Source: Bacteroidota bacterium
GTDB lineage: Bacteria > Bacteroidota > Bacteroidia > Chitinophagales > Chitinophagaceae
Reading direction: 5' to 3'
Assembly (NCBI GenBank): GCA_016868855.1
Contig: VGFP01000001.1
Coordinates: forward strand, 62,001-126,000
DNA length: 64,000 bases
Notes under the pieces: generated by a model
Databases searched by the model: none
What the model was told of the DNA's origin: nothing
Seen by the model: only the letters and a program-made list of their open reading frames with translations
Shown here: piece after piece, positions 17,630 to 25,374 of the stretch
How the letters are laid out: every line of letters starts with the position of its first letter
Numbering within the stretch: the stretch's first letter is position 1
Made by a program: the position numbers and the translations under genes

Positions 17630-18595
17630 ATGTCGTCTATCGAAACGCTCCAACAATCATTTGAATCATTTTTCAATCACCGTCATTTTCCTACGGTTCC
17701 ACCAAGCCTGTATGATCCGTTGGAGGAATTCCTTTCCAACAGTGGAAAACGTATTCGTCCGGTGCTCTGTTTGATGGGCAATGAATTGTTTGGAGATATC
17801 CACCAAGACGCGTATCATTTGGCTGCTGCGGTTGAATTGTTTCACAATTTTACATTGGTGCATGATGATATCATGGACAAGGCTCCTTTGAGAAGAGGGA
17901 AGGCTACTGTACATGCAGTACATGGTGAATCTACTGCATTATTAGGCGGTGATGTGATGATGGTTGTTGCCTATGATTATTTAAATAAGATTGAGAGTCC
18001 CCAACTCAAAAAAGTAATTCACCTCTTCAACAAAACAGCCAAGGAGGTTTGTGAGGGACAGCAGCTGGACATGGACTTTGAGAAGATCTCTGATGTGAAG
18101 TTGGATGAATATATTCACATGATTCAATTGAAAACTTCTGTATTGCTTGCTGCAAGTCTGCAACTTGGAAGCATCATCGGAGGGGCAAGTGATCACAATC
18201 AAGGGCATATATATGAATTCGGAAGAAATCTCGGAATCGCATTCCAAATACAGGACGATTATCTGGATGCTTTCGGTGATCCAGAAAAATTTGGCAAACA
18301 GGTGGGTGGTGATATCCAAAGCAATAAAAAAACATTTTTACTTATACACGCACTTGAAACAACGCAAGGAAATGACCTTACTGAGCTCAATCATCTGCTG
18401 ACCTCTTCTCCAGCTGATAAGGTGGACAGAGTATTGTCAATTTACAGAAAATGCGGCATCGATGCATGGGCAAATACATTGAAAGAGACCTATCTTGAAA
18501 AGGCATATCATCATTTGAATGAAATTGCTGTTTCCGCAGTCAGAAAAGATCCACTCAAGGCACTTGCACAATATTTAATCAAACGAGATAAATAA
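17630..18595 (+). CDS. Polyprenyl diphosphate synthase (trans-isoprenyl, IspB/IspA-like)
   Basis: It condenses isopentenyl diphosphate units onto an allylic diphosphate to make a prenyl chain for menaquinone or general isoprenoids. The first Asp-rich motif is LVHDDIMDKAPLRRGK (DDxxD, about residues 83-87) and the second is FQIQDDYLDAFGD (about 205-217). The substrate-binding GKRIRP is near residue 39. Product chain length is set by residues before the first motif (here ELFHNFTLV), which I cannot convert into a length with confidence, so IspA versus longer-chain synthase is open. It is transcribed with its neighbours; a one-mismatch -7 element (TATCTTCG, 17601-17608) might give it a promoter of its own. 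Confidence 0.93.
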   Translation: MSSIETLQQSFESFFNHRHFPTVPPSLYDPLEEFLSNSGKRIRPVLCLMGNELFGDIHQDAYHLAAAVELFHNFTLVHDDIMDKAPLRRGKATVHAVHGESTALLGGDVMMVVAYDYLNKIESPQLKKVIHLFNKTAKEVCEGQQLDMDFEKISDVKLDEYIHMIQLKTSVLLAASLQLGSIIGGASDHNQGHIYEFGRNLGIAFQIQDDYLDAFGDPEKFGKQVGGDIQSNKKTFLLIHALETTQGNDLTELNHLLTSSPADKVDRVLSIYRKCGIDAWANTLKETYLEKAYHHLNEIAVSAVRKDPLKALAQYLIKRDK

Positions 18596-18603
18596 AATAT
18601 CCA

Positions 18604-20268
18604 TTGAAAAATATTTTCAGAAAAAAATCACTTGCATCTCTTCAAGGTGAGGCTAATATTCACGGTGACCATGAGAGTGGTTTGAAAAGGGTGTTGACTG
18701 TAAAAGATTTGACACTCATGGGTGTGGCTGCAGTTATTGGCGGCGGTATATTTACAACCATTGGCTCTGCGGCTTACAATGGGGGTCCGGGGGTTATATT
18801 TTTGTTTATCATTACAGCCATTACCTGCGGATTCACTGCGCTTTGTTATGCAGAGTTTGCTTCCCGCATTCCTGTTGCAGGGAGTGCCTATACTTATTCA
18901 TATGTAAGTTTTGGCGAGGTGGTTGCCTGGATCATTGGATGGGCATTGATATTGGAATATGCAATTGGAAATATTGTTGTTGCCATTTCATGGAGTGCTT
19001 ATTTCAATAATATTTTACATGCCATGGGCATTGCATTGCCCGATTGGTTGAGTATCGGATACCAGACCGCCCATATGCAGTACAATGCAGCAGTGGCTGC
19101 AGGACAAGACACATCAAAATTGGTTTATACCCATGCACCTGATTGGATGGGTATTCGTTTCATTATCAACCTGCCTGCATTTGTCATTGTAGGCTTGATT
19201 ACATGGCTGGCGTATGTTGGCATCAAGGAGAGCAAAAAAACTGCCAATGCAATGGTAATGCTGAAGATCATCGTCCTGGTGCTGATTGCTTTGATCGGCT
19301 TTTGGTATATATTTTCCAACAATACATTGGAAAACTGGACACCCTTTTTGCCCAGTGGCATGACAGGTGTATTGAAAGGAGTTTCAGCTGTTTTCTTTGC
19401 ATATATAGGGTTCGATGCTATTTCCACAACAGCAGAGGAATGCTCTAATCCGCAGCGTGATCTTCCCCGTGGCATGATCTATTCACTGATACTTTGTACT
19501 GTGATTTATATAGTGACTGCGCTGGTCATTACTGGACTGGTTCACTATTCTGAGTTTCAATATGTAACCGATCCGCTTGCTTTTGTATTTGAAAAAATTC
19601 AAATGGGAAAAGTTGGTTTCATTATTTCTGTCAGTGCAGTGGTGGCTGCTTCAAGTGTATTGCTTGTGTTCCAAATTGGACAACCGCGTATTTGGATGGT
19701 GATGAGCCGTGATGGACTCTTGCCCAAATCATTTGGCAAAATCGATAAGAAATACAAGACCCCAGGATTTTCAACCATTGTAACCGGACTTTTTGTGGGC
19801 ACATTTGTTCTTTTTATAGATGATAAGTTGATGACCGATCTTACAAGCATCGGCACCTTATTCGCTTTTGCATTGGTCAGCGGAGGGGTATTGGTACTGC
19901 CAAGAATTGAAAAACAAAAAGGCAAATTTTCGCTTCCATATATCAATGCGAAATGGATATTCCCTTTGCTGTATGTCTTGTTCGTTTATTTTTTTCGTGA
20001 ACGAATGGTTGATGCATTCGAACATCTTTTTGAAGAGGGATACCAAGCTATGTTATTTTTAATTTTCATATTGCTTTCAGGAGCATTGGCAATATTCAGT
20101 TTCTTGAAAAACTTTTCCCTGATTCCCATCTTGGGTGTTTCCTGTTGCATGTACCTGATGGTTGAGATCCCTGCAAACAGTTGGCTGGTTTTTTTTGCGT
20201 GGATGTTATTGGGATTGCTGATTTACTTTTTTTACGGCAAGAACAGGAGCAAGTTGAATGCATTATGA
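18604..20268 (+). CDS. APC-family amino acid permease (cationic amino acid transporter type)
   Basis: This is an inner-membrane transporter of 554 residues with 12 or more hydrophobic segments. Helix 1 carries the APC substrate-binding glycine motif VAAVIGGGIFTTIG (about residues 40-53) and helix 6 reads AVFFAYIGFDAISTTAEE, a clear signature of the CAT branch. The start is TTG at 18604; the next in-frame ATG (18718) would delete the cytoplasmic N-terminus and cut into helix 1, so TTG is preferred. It lies 8 bp after the prenyl synthase and overlaps the next gene by 4 bp (ATGA), implying co-translation. The specific amino acid cannot be read from the sequence. Confidence 0.93.
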   Translation: MKNIFRKKSLASLQGEANIHGDHESGLKRVLTVKDLTLMGVAAVIGGGIFTTIGSAAYNGGPGVIFLFIITAITCGFTALCYAEFASRIPVAGSAYTYSYVSFGEVVAWIIGWALILEYAIGNIVVAISWSAYFNNILHAMGIALPDWLSIGYQTAHMQYNAAVAAGQDTSKLVYTHAPDWMGIRFIINLPAFVIVGLITWLAYVGIKESKKTANAMVMLKIIVLVLIALIGFWYIFSNNTLENWTPFLPSGMTGVLKGVSAVFFAYIGFDAISTTAEECSNPQRDLPRGMIYSLILCTVIYIVTALVITGLVHYSEFQYVTDPLAFVFEKIQMGKVGFIISVSAVVAASSVLLVFQIGQPRIWMVMSRDGLLPKSFGKIDKKYKTPGFSTIVTGLFVGTFVLFIDDKLMTDLTSIGTLFAFALVSGGVLVLPRIEKQKGKFSLPYINAKWIFPLLYVLFVYFFRERMVDAFEHLFEEGYQAMLFLIFILLSGALAIFSFLKNFSLIPILGVSCCMYLMVEIPANSWLVFFAWMLLGLLIYFFYGKNRSKLNAL

Positions 20269-21023
20269 AATTTCAGGAAGGAGATCAAATCATTGTAATA
20301 GCCACAGGGGAAAAAGGGGTTGTGGTGGAATGGATCAATAAGAAAATGCTGACGGTTGATGTGGGAGGCATACAATTTCCTGTTTATGCCGACCAAATTG
20401 ATTTTCCTTATTTCGATGTTTTTTCAAAGAAGAAAGCGTTGCCTTCCAAAAAAACGCTCTCCACCGATATTCCTAGGAGAGAGAAAAAACCTGAGAAAAA
20501 TATTCCCCGAGATGGCGTGCATCTTTCTTTTTTCCCGATCCTGGACAAAGATGTATTTGATGAAGATGTCTTTTCACATTATCGTGTATATATCTTGAAT
20601 CATACCGATGATGCCTTGATGTTGCATTTTACTGTCTATTTCAAGGATTTGAAAGAACTCGAGACAAAGCATACCATATCTCCTCTGGAAGATATGTACT
20701 TGTTCGATTTATCATTTGACCGATTGAATGATCATCCCAAGTTCGAAATGATATTCTCGCTTGAATCCATGCATCCACAAAAGGCAAAAAATCATGCAGT
20801 GTCTTTCAAGCCCAGGCCCAAACAATTTTTGTCGCTCTCAGAGCGAACCATGAAAGAGCACCTTGCTTCTTTTTCATTTGTATTGTTTCAAAACTTTCCC
20901 GAAAAAGGGATGGAGACGTCGATTTATACAGATGAAGTTATGAAGGAGGACAGTACAGAGGATGGTTCAATTGATCTATCTGGATTGCTCAAGGCCGGTT
21001 TTAAAGTGAAGCGAAAGCGCTAG
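20265..21023 (+). CDS. DUF2027-domain protein without a recognisable Smr domain
   Basis: This is a cytoplasmic protein of 252 residues. Its N-terminus (MKFQEGDQIIVIATGEKGVV through DQIDFPYFDVF, residues 1-50) matches the DUF2027/KOW-like domain. After a Lys-rich linker (50-80) comes a beta-rich middle domain (about 85-195, LSFFPILDKDVFDEDVFSHYRVYILNHTDD split across two strands). In the homologues I know, a C-terminal Smr domain (a MutS2-like nicking or RNA-binding fold) follows, but here the chain ends at VKRKR with no Smr motif. I chose ATG 20265, which overlaps the permease stop (ATGA), rather than the longer upstream reading frame inside the permease. Function unknown. Confidence 0.75.
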   Translation: MKFQEGDQIIVIATGEKGVVVEWINKKMLTVDVGGIQFPVYADQIDFPYFDVFSKKKALPSKKTLSTDIPRREKKPEKNIPRDGVHLSFFPILDKDVFDEDVFSHYRVYILNHTDDALMLHFTVYFKDLKELETKHTISPLEDMYLFDLSFDRLNDHPKFEMIFSLESMHPQKAKNHAVSFKPRPKQFLSLSERTMKEHLASFSFVLFQNFPEKGMETSIYTDEVMKEDSTEDGSIDLSGLLKAGFKVKRKR

Positions 21024-21059
21024 ATAGGTTGGTCAGTACTTCCAGGAATGAATATTCTG

Positions 21060-21067
21060 TACCTTTG
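21060..21067 (+). promoter_or_regulatory. Bacteroidota -7 element for rnpB
   Basis: TACCTTTG, an exact TAnnTTTG match, ends just before the predicted 5' end of the RNase P RNA. A start about 5 nt later agrees with the P1 helix beginning near 21070. No TTTG is seen at the ideal 19-nt spacing. Confidence 0.65.
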
Positions 21068-21068
21068 C

Positions 21069-21424
21069 AAGGCTGTAAAAGCTATCGCGTTTCTTTGAAA
21101 CGAGGAAAGTCCGGACAGCACAGAGCATCGCACCGGTGAAGAGCCGGGTCCTGATTCATCAGGAACAGACAGTGCCACAGAAAATAACCGTCCGCCGAAG
21201 GCGGATAAGGGTGAAAACGTGAGGTAAGAGCTCACGGCAATCTCCAGTAATGGTGATTGGGGGTAAACCTTGCGTGCTGAAATGCCACATAGGTTCTGGT
21301 AACGAAAGTTGGAGAATGACTCGTTCTCTCTGAAAAGGCCGGAATGGGTAGGCAGCTTGATTCTTTTGGGCAACCTGAAGAACAGATAAATGATAGCATG
21401 ACACAGAATCCGGCTTATTTAAAC
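21069..21424 (+). ncRNA. rnpB: RNase P RNA, type A
   Basis: This is the catalytic RNA that cleaves the 5' leader from pre-tRNAs. All five universally conserved blocks are present in order: GAGGAAAGTCCGGAC (about 21101), CAGTGCCACAGAAAATAACCG (as two adjacent parts, about 21170-21190), AAGGGTGAAAACGTGAGGTAA-type P10/11 block (about 21207-21227), GGTAAACC in the P15 loop that pairs with the tRNA CCA end (about 21263), and ACAGAATCCGGCTTA near the 3' end (about 21401-21417). The ends are set by a P1 pairing of gctgt (21072-21076) with acagc (about 21423-21427), so they may be off by a few bases. An intrinsic terminator follows directly. Reading frames on the other strand here are spurious. Confidence 0.96.
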
Positions 21425-21427
21425 AGC

Positions 21428-21458
21428 AAAAAGGCCTTCATCACTGAAGGCCTTTTTT
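21428..21458. terminator. Bidirectional intrinsic terminator after rnpB
   Basis: The stem aaaaaggccttca (21428-21440) pairs perfectly with 21445-21457 around a TCAC loop and is followed by T. It ends the rnpB transcript and, read from the other strand, the minus-strand gene that stops at 21479. Confidence 0.9.
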
Positions 21459-21478
21459 AATTTCAGGGTCTTAACGAA

Positions 21479-22078
21479 TCAATTATTTTCTAGATGAAAT
21501 TGGGCATCAATGCATGCATCTGCTGCTTCAATGTTGAATGAATGAGAAATGAAGTATGTGTTTTTAAAATTTACATTCATCTCATTATCAGATGTTAACA
21601 TGTTGCCATTGATGTGATAGTTGATGTTATAGGCATGAAACTCATTTGAGATCAGTTCATCTGCTGCTTTATTATCTGAATAGGCATTTTGAATCTTGTA
21701 CTCATTTAAAAATGAGCCGTTGATGTTTTGATCTGAAAGATCAAAAGAGGGCAATTCAAAACGGATCAAATAGAGTTTTTTGATCTCATTTGCCATGTTG
21801 CGGTTGATTTCTCTATCAGCCCTGTAGAATGATCTTAGGCTAGGGGTGGAAATTTTGGTATTGCCAATTTCATCACCAATGCTGGGTGTATTTGCTGCAG
21901 CATAAATATTGCTATCAGGTGAAAATGCATTTGGCAATGTGGCATATGTGTGATTGCCCATGGTTGTCATCATCATCCCCGCGATCAACACAATACTTTT
22001 AATGGTTTGAATGAAGTAAGTCCCTTGTTTTTTCAGTGTCTCGGCGTTCATGTTAGCTCTTTGAGTTGAAGTTTTCAT
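21479..22078 (-). CDS. Exported or membrane-anchored protein with five 24-residue repeats
   Basis: I do not recognise a characterised family. The protein (199 aa) has a basic N-terminus and one hydrophobic segment (about 26-45, IKSIVLIAGMMMTTMGN), either a signal peptide or an anchor. From residue 87 onward it is built of an imperfect repeat [A/S]-D-x-x-[I/M]-x-x-x-[F/M]: ADREINRNM (87), SDQNINGSF (115), ADELISNEF (139), SDNEMNVNF (163) and ADACIDAQF (187). The Asp residues are 28, 24, 24 and 24 apart. It contains a single Cys. A consensus promoter and a leader of about 105 nt with an inverted repeat precede it. The later start at 22051 (MNAETLKKQG) is possible. Confidence 0.7.
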   Translation of the reverse strand: MKTSTQRANMNAETLKKQGTYFIQTIKSIVLIAGMMMTTMGNHTYATLPNAFSPDSNIYAAANTPSIGDEIGNTKISTPSLRSFYRADREINRNMANEIKKLYLIRFELPSFDLSDQNINGSFLNEYKIQNAYSDNKAADELISNEFHAYNINYHINGNMLTSDNEMNVNFKNTYFISHSFNIEAADACIDAQFHLENN

Positions 22079-22132
22079 ATAAAACAGTTTAGATAGCTTT
22101 TCTCACGAGCAGGTAACCGTTTCAAATTGGAT

Positions 22133-22161
22133 GTCTTAGTAAGATTAAACTGTGCTAAGAC
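22133..22161 (-). promoter_or_regulatory. Inverted repeat in the leader of the 24-residue-repeat protein gene
   Basis: gtcttag (22133-22139) and ctaagac (22155-22161) are perfectly complementary with a 15-nt spacer. They lie between the predicted transcription start (about 22185) and the ATG (22078), so the mRNA could fold here. Alternatively it is a dyad operator. Confidence 0.35.
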
Positions 22162-22190
22162 TTCGTTAATTACTTTGTGTAATTGTGACG

Positions 22191-22221
22191 CAAAGATAGC
22201 AATTTATATTCCTTTTTCCAA
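22191..22221 (-). promoter_or_regulatory. Bacteroidota promoter (-33/-7) for the repeat protein gene
   Basis: On the minus strand TTGG (22218-22221), a 19-nt spacer and TATCTTTG (22191-22198) match the phylum consensus spacing and the exact TAnnTTTG core. Predicted start near 22185. Confidence 0.65.
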
Positions 22222-22408
22222 CCCTTTTTTCTTAAATATTTTAAAAAATATTCAAAAAAACATATTAATTAAAGGCGAAAATATAAAATATGTAAATATT
22301 TAAATTAATTTTTAAAAAATATTCAAAAAACGTAGATCTTATTTGATGCATACGAATATTCCCTCAAATATTTTGTAAATATTTCAATATCAGAATTTTG
22401 AAGAAAAA

Positions 22409-22558
22409 TTAAATAAGGTCCAATGCCTTGGCGAAAGTAGTCACAACGGGTACTACCATGAGCGAAACCAAATCTGGAATGAAGAAATAGACAGCAACTG
22501 AAAGGGCCAATGAGAGAAAGAAAAGCATCCAGAACGTGTTTTTTTGGCTCTTGGTCAT
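22409..22558 (-). CDS. Small single-span membrane protein
   Basis: This is a 49-residue protein beginning MTKSQKNTFWMLFFLSLALS with a hydrophobic region (about 10-42) that forms one long or two short membrane segments, ending KALDLI. I chose the ATG at 22558 because a -7 box (TACATTTG, 22577-22584, minus strand) places transcription at about 22570, downstream of the longer possible ATG at 22621. The longer form would carry 21 residues without signal-like character. No family is recognised; the coding call rests on start context, promoter and membrane composition. Confidence 0.5.
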   Translation of the reverse strand: MTKSQKNTFWMLFFLSLALSVAVYFFIPDLVSLMVVPVVTTFAKALDLI

Positions 22559-22576
22559 ATATCTTTGATTTATAGG

Positions 22577-22584
22577 CAAATGTA
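22577..22584 (-). promoter_or_regulatory. Bacteroidota -7 element for the small membrane protein
   Basis: TACATTTG on the minus strand matches TAnnTTTG exactly. It predicts a leader of about 12 nt to the ATG at 22558 and excludes the upstream ATG. Confidence 0.5.
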
Positions 22585-22695
22585 AAACAAGATTCATTGC
22601 AGGAAAAAAATTATTCTGCACAAATGATTTTTTAATGTGTACTCACTACACTTACCTGATTTTCCGTAACTTGTTGCGCTTCAATTGGATAGAAT

Positions 22696-25374
22696 ATGGT
22701 GCTTAGCATTTATTTAAGATTCTCAACGTGCCCAGGGCAAAGTCTGAAAATTGCTGGAAATATACCACAATTGGGAGGTGGAAAATTGTCGGATGCAGTA
22801 AGCATGATGTACCTTGACCAACAGCATTGGCGGGTTGATATCCAATTATCTGCCAGTGAGATCAAGAAATACCCATTCCTGCATTATACTTACATATTCA
22901 CAAATGATCAGGGTGAAATGCTCGAAGATTGGGGTGAAAACAGGGTTATTGATCTTTCTGAACTCAATGATGATACAATCGTTTTGGATACTTGGATTGA
23001 CATGGGATCGATTGAAAACAATTTCTACACAGCACCCTTTAAAAATATATACCATACAAAAAGGAAGAAAACGTTTAAGAAGGCTAAAGACAAGAAAATA
23101 CTTCTGAAAGCATTTGCTCCCACGCTCGAACATGATGAGATACTGGTTCTGGTGGGTAACAATGAATATTTTGGCAATTGGTCGCCTCAGCATGGTGTGA
23201 AAATGAATTTTGATGGACTCGCATGGGTTGCGCAAGTTGAAAAGCTGACAGATGCTTCTTTTCTTGAGTATAAGTATTGTGTCCTAAATAAAGACGGTGA
23301 ATTTTTGCGTTACGAGCATGGATCGAACAGGGTTTTGAGTCAGCCGTTGAATGATACTGCCTTTGTGGTGCAAGATGGATATGCAAGATTGGATCATCGT
23401 TTCAAGGGCACCGGAATCGCTATTCCTGTTTTCAGTTTGAGAACTGCCAAAAGTTTTGGAGTGGGAGAGTTCAATGATATCAAAACATTGGTTGACTGGG
23501 CATCCAATGTATCATTGAAAATGATTCAACTCCTGCCTGTCAATGATACTACCTCCACCCATACAAAAGCAGATTCCTATCCCTATGCTGCCATATCTGC
23601 TTTTGCACTGCACCCTCTTTATATTTCCATTGAAACCATCGCAGGAGCCAAGCATAAAAAGTTGATCAGCAAAATCATTTCACATAGGTCAGTCCTGAAT
23701 GAAAATGAAGGGGTATGCTATGAGCAGGTTATGAAATGCAAACTGGATGCTTTGTCTCTCTTATATGATGCACAGGAAGAATATTTTTTTGACAACAAAG
23801 AATTTGTATCATTTTTTGAAAAAAACAAAGCATGGTTGGAGCCCTATGCTGTTTTCTCTTTTTTGAGGGATCAATACAATTCGCCCGATGTTGCCAATTG
23901 GGAGGAAAACAGTGAGTTCAGTCACGCCCTCATTGAAAAAATGACTTCAAGAAAATCTCCACATTATAAAAAAATTGCCCTGCATTATTTCATTCAATTC
24001 CATCTTCATTTGCAGTTGAAAAATGCACATGAGTACGCCAATAAAAAAGGAATTGTGTTGAAAGGTGATATAGCAATCGGTGTCAATCGATACGGGGTTG
24101 ATACCTGGATGGATCCATCGCTCTATCATCTTGATATGCAGGCGGGTGCTCCCCCTGACGATTTTGCAATCAAGGGACAAAATTGGGGCTTTCCAACATA
24201 CAACTGGGAAACCATGCGCAAAAACAATTATGCATGGTGGAAACAGCGTTTCGAACAAATGTCGAATTATTTCGATGCATTCAGAATAGATCATATTCTG
24301 GGATTTTTCAGGATCTGGTCCATTCCCATCAGCGCTGTTGAAGGCATCATGGGAAGATTTGTACCTGCCATTCCAATTACACAGGCTGAATTAAATGAAA
24401 AAGGGATACATCTGACCATTGATCGACTCTGTAAACCTTTTATCAATGACACAGTATTGTGGGAAATAACAGGTGGAAATGAAGCGGGGATTAAAAATTT
24501 TTTGGATCCAGCAAAGAATGGATGCTATGTATTCAAACCTGCATTTGATTCTCAGCGAAAGATCGAAAATTATTTCAATGCTTTAGAGGAAAGCGATCAA
24601 CATACTGCGCTCAAGCAAGCGCTCTTCAATCTTCACAGCAATATTATTTTACACAAGGATCCTGATCAAAAAAATCAATATCATTTCAGATTCAATGTTC
24701 ATCAAACCCTTTCTTTTAGTCATCTTCCTTCCAATGTGATACAAGCACTTATGGATTTATACCATGATTACTTTTTCCATCGCCAGGAGCATGTATGGCG
24801 ATCAGAGTCATTGGAAAAACTGCCTTCATTGAAAAGAAGTACAGATATGCTCATTTGCGGGGAGGACCTGGGAATGGTTCCACATTGTGTTCCGGATGTC
24901 ATGGCACATCTTGGATTCTTGTGCATGGAAGTTCAGCGAATGCCCAAACAAGCCAACGCTGCATTTTTCAATCCGGCTCATGCCTCTTATCTGTCAGTCG
25001 TTACCCCATCCACGCATGATATGAGCACTATTCGTGAGTGGTGGACGGAAGACTGCAGAGCATCCCAGCAATTTTACAATCAGGAAATGTGGCAATACGG
25101 GGATGCACCGTCAGATGCAAATGTGCATGTTGCAAAATCCATTGTGCTCCAGCATATTTCTTCTCCGGCCATGTGGACTGTCTTTCAAATCCAGGATTTA
25201 TTCGCCATGGATGAGTCGTTGAGGTTGACTGATCCGCACCAGGAACGCATCAACATACCTGGAGATCCTAAACACTATTGGAGATACAGAATGCCCATCA
25301 ATATTGAAGCGCTTCAGCAGAAAAAAGACTTCAATGATTTGTTGAAATATTTTATCACTTCCAACGGTCGATAG
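22696..25374 (+). CDS. malQ: 4-alpha-glucanotransferase (amylomaltase, GH77) with two N-terminal CBM20 domains
   Basis: It transfers alpha-1,4-glucan segments between maltodextrins or glycogen branches and releases glucose. At 892 aa it has the plant DPE2-like layout common in Bacteroidota. Two starch-binding CBM20 domains come first (about 1-105, LRFSTCPGQSLKIAGNIPQLG; and about 130-225, VLVGNNEYFGNWSP). The GH77 barrel then follows. Catalytic landmarks: nucleophile Asp in AFRIDHILGFFRIW (about residue 531), acid/base Glu in CGEDLGMVP, and the stabilising Asp in TPSTHDMST. There is no signal peptide, so it acts in the cytoplasm on imported or stored glucan. The next gene starts on the last base of its stop codon. 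Confidence 0.95.
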   Translation: MVLSIYLRFSTCPGQSLKIAGNIPQLGGGKLSDAVSMMYLDQQHWRVDIQLSASEIKKYPFLHYTYIFTNDQGEMLEDWGENRVIDLSELNDDTIVLDTWIDMGSIENNFYTAPFKNIYHTKRKKTFKKAKDKKILLKAFAPTLEHDEILVLVGNNEYFGNWSPQHGVKMNFDGLAWVAQVEKLTDASFLEYKYCVLNKDGEFLRYEHGSNRVLSQPLNDTAFVVQDGYARLDHRFKGTGIAIPVFSLRTAKSFGVGEFNDIKTLVDWASNVSLKMIQLLPVNDTTSTHTKADSYPYAAISAFALHPLYISIETIAGAKHKKLISKIISHRSVLNENEGVCYEQVMKCKLDALSLLYDAQEEYFFDNKEFVSFFEKNKAWLEPYAVFSFLRDQYNSPDVANWEENSEFSHALIEKMTSRKSPHYKKIALHYFIQFHLHLQLKNAHEYANKKGIVLKGDIAIGVNRYGVDTWMDPSLYHLDMQAGAPPDDFAIKGQNWGFPTYNWETMRKNNYAWWKQRFEQMSNYFDAFRIDHILGFFRIWSIPISAVEGIMGRFVPAIPITQAELNEKGIHLTIDRLCKPFINDTVLWEITGGNEAGIKNFLDPAKNGCYVFKPAFDSQRKIENYFNALEESDQHTALKQALFNLHSNIILHKDPDQKNQYHFRFNVHQTLSFSHLPSNVIQALMDLYHDYFFHRQEHVWRSESLEKLPSLKRSTDMLICGEDLGMVPHCVPDVMAHLGFLCMEVQRMPKQANAAFFNPAHASYLSVVTPSTHDMSTIREWWTEDCRASQQFYNQEMWQYGDAPSDANVHVAKSIVLQHISSPAMWTVFQIQDLFAMDESLRLTDPHQERINIPGDPKHYWRYRMPINIEALQQKKDFNDLLKYFITSNGR

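Larger units (their letters stand above)
22079..22408. other. AT-rich non-coding island
   Basis: This is 330 bp with no credible gene. It holds a leader and promoter for the minus-strand repeat protein (22079-22221), then a strongly AT-rich stretch. Within 22234-22383 the heptamer AAATATT occurs six times (starts 22234, 22246, 22294, 22317, 22366, 22377), and an 18-bp direct repeat occurs at 22242-22259 and 22313-22330. It could be a binding region for a nucleoid protein or regulator, or decayed sequence. Confidence 0.6.

Noticed and set aside
20181-20264. Longer start for the DUF2027 gene
   Set aside because: It runs inside the permease gene; ATG 20265 gives the family N-terminus and a normal ATGA overlap.
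21020-21404. Two minus-strand reading frames of 117 and 81 codons
   Set aside because: They lie opposite the RNase P RNA gene, whose conserved blocks are unmistakable.
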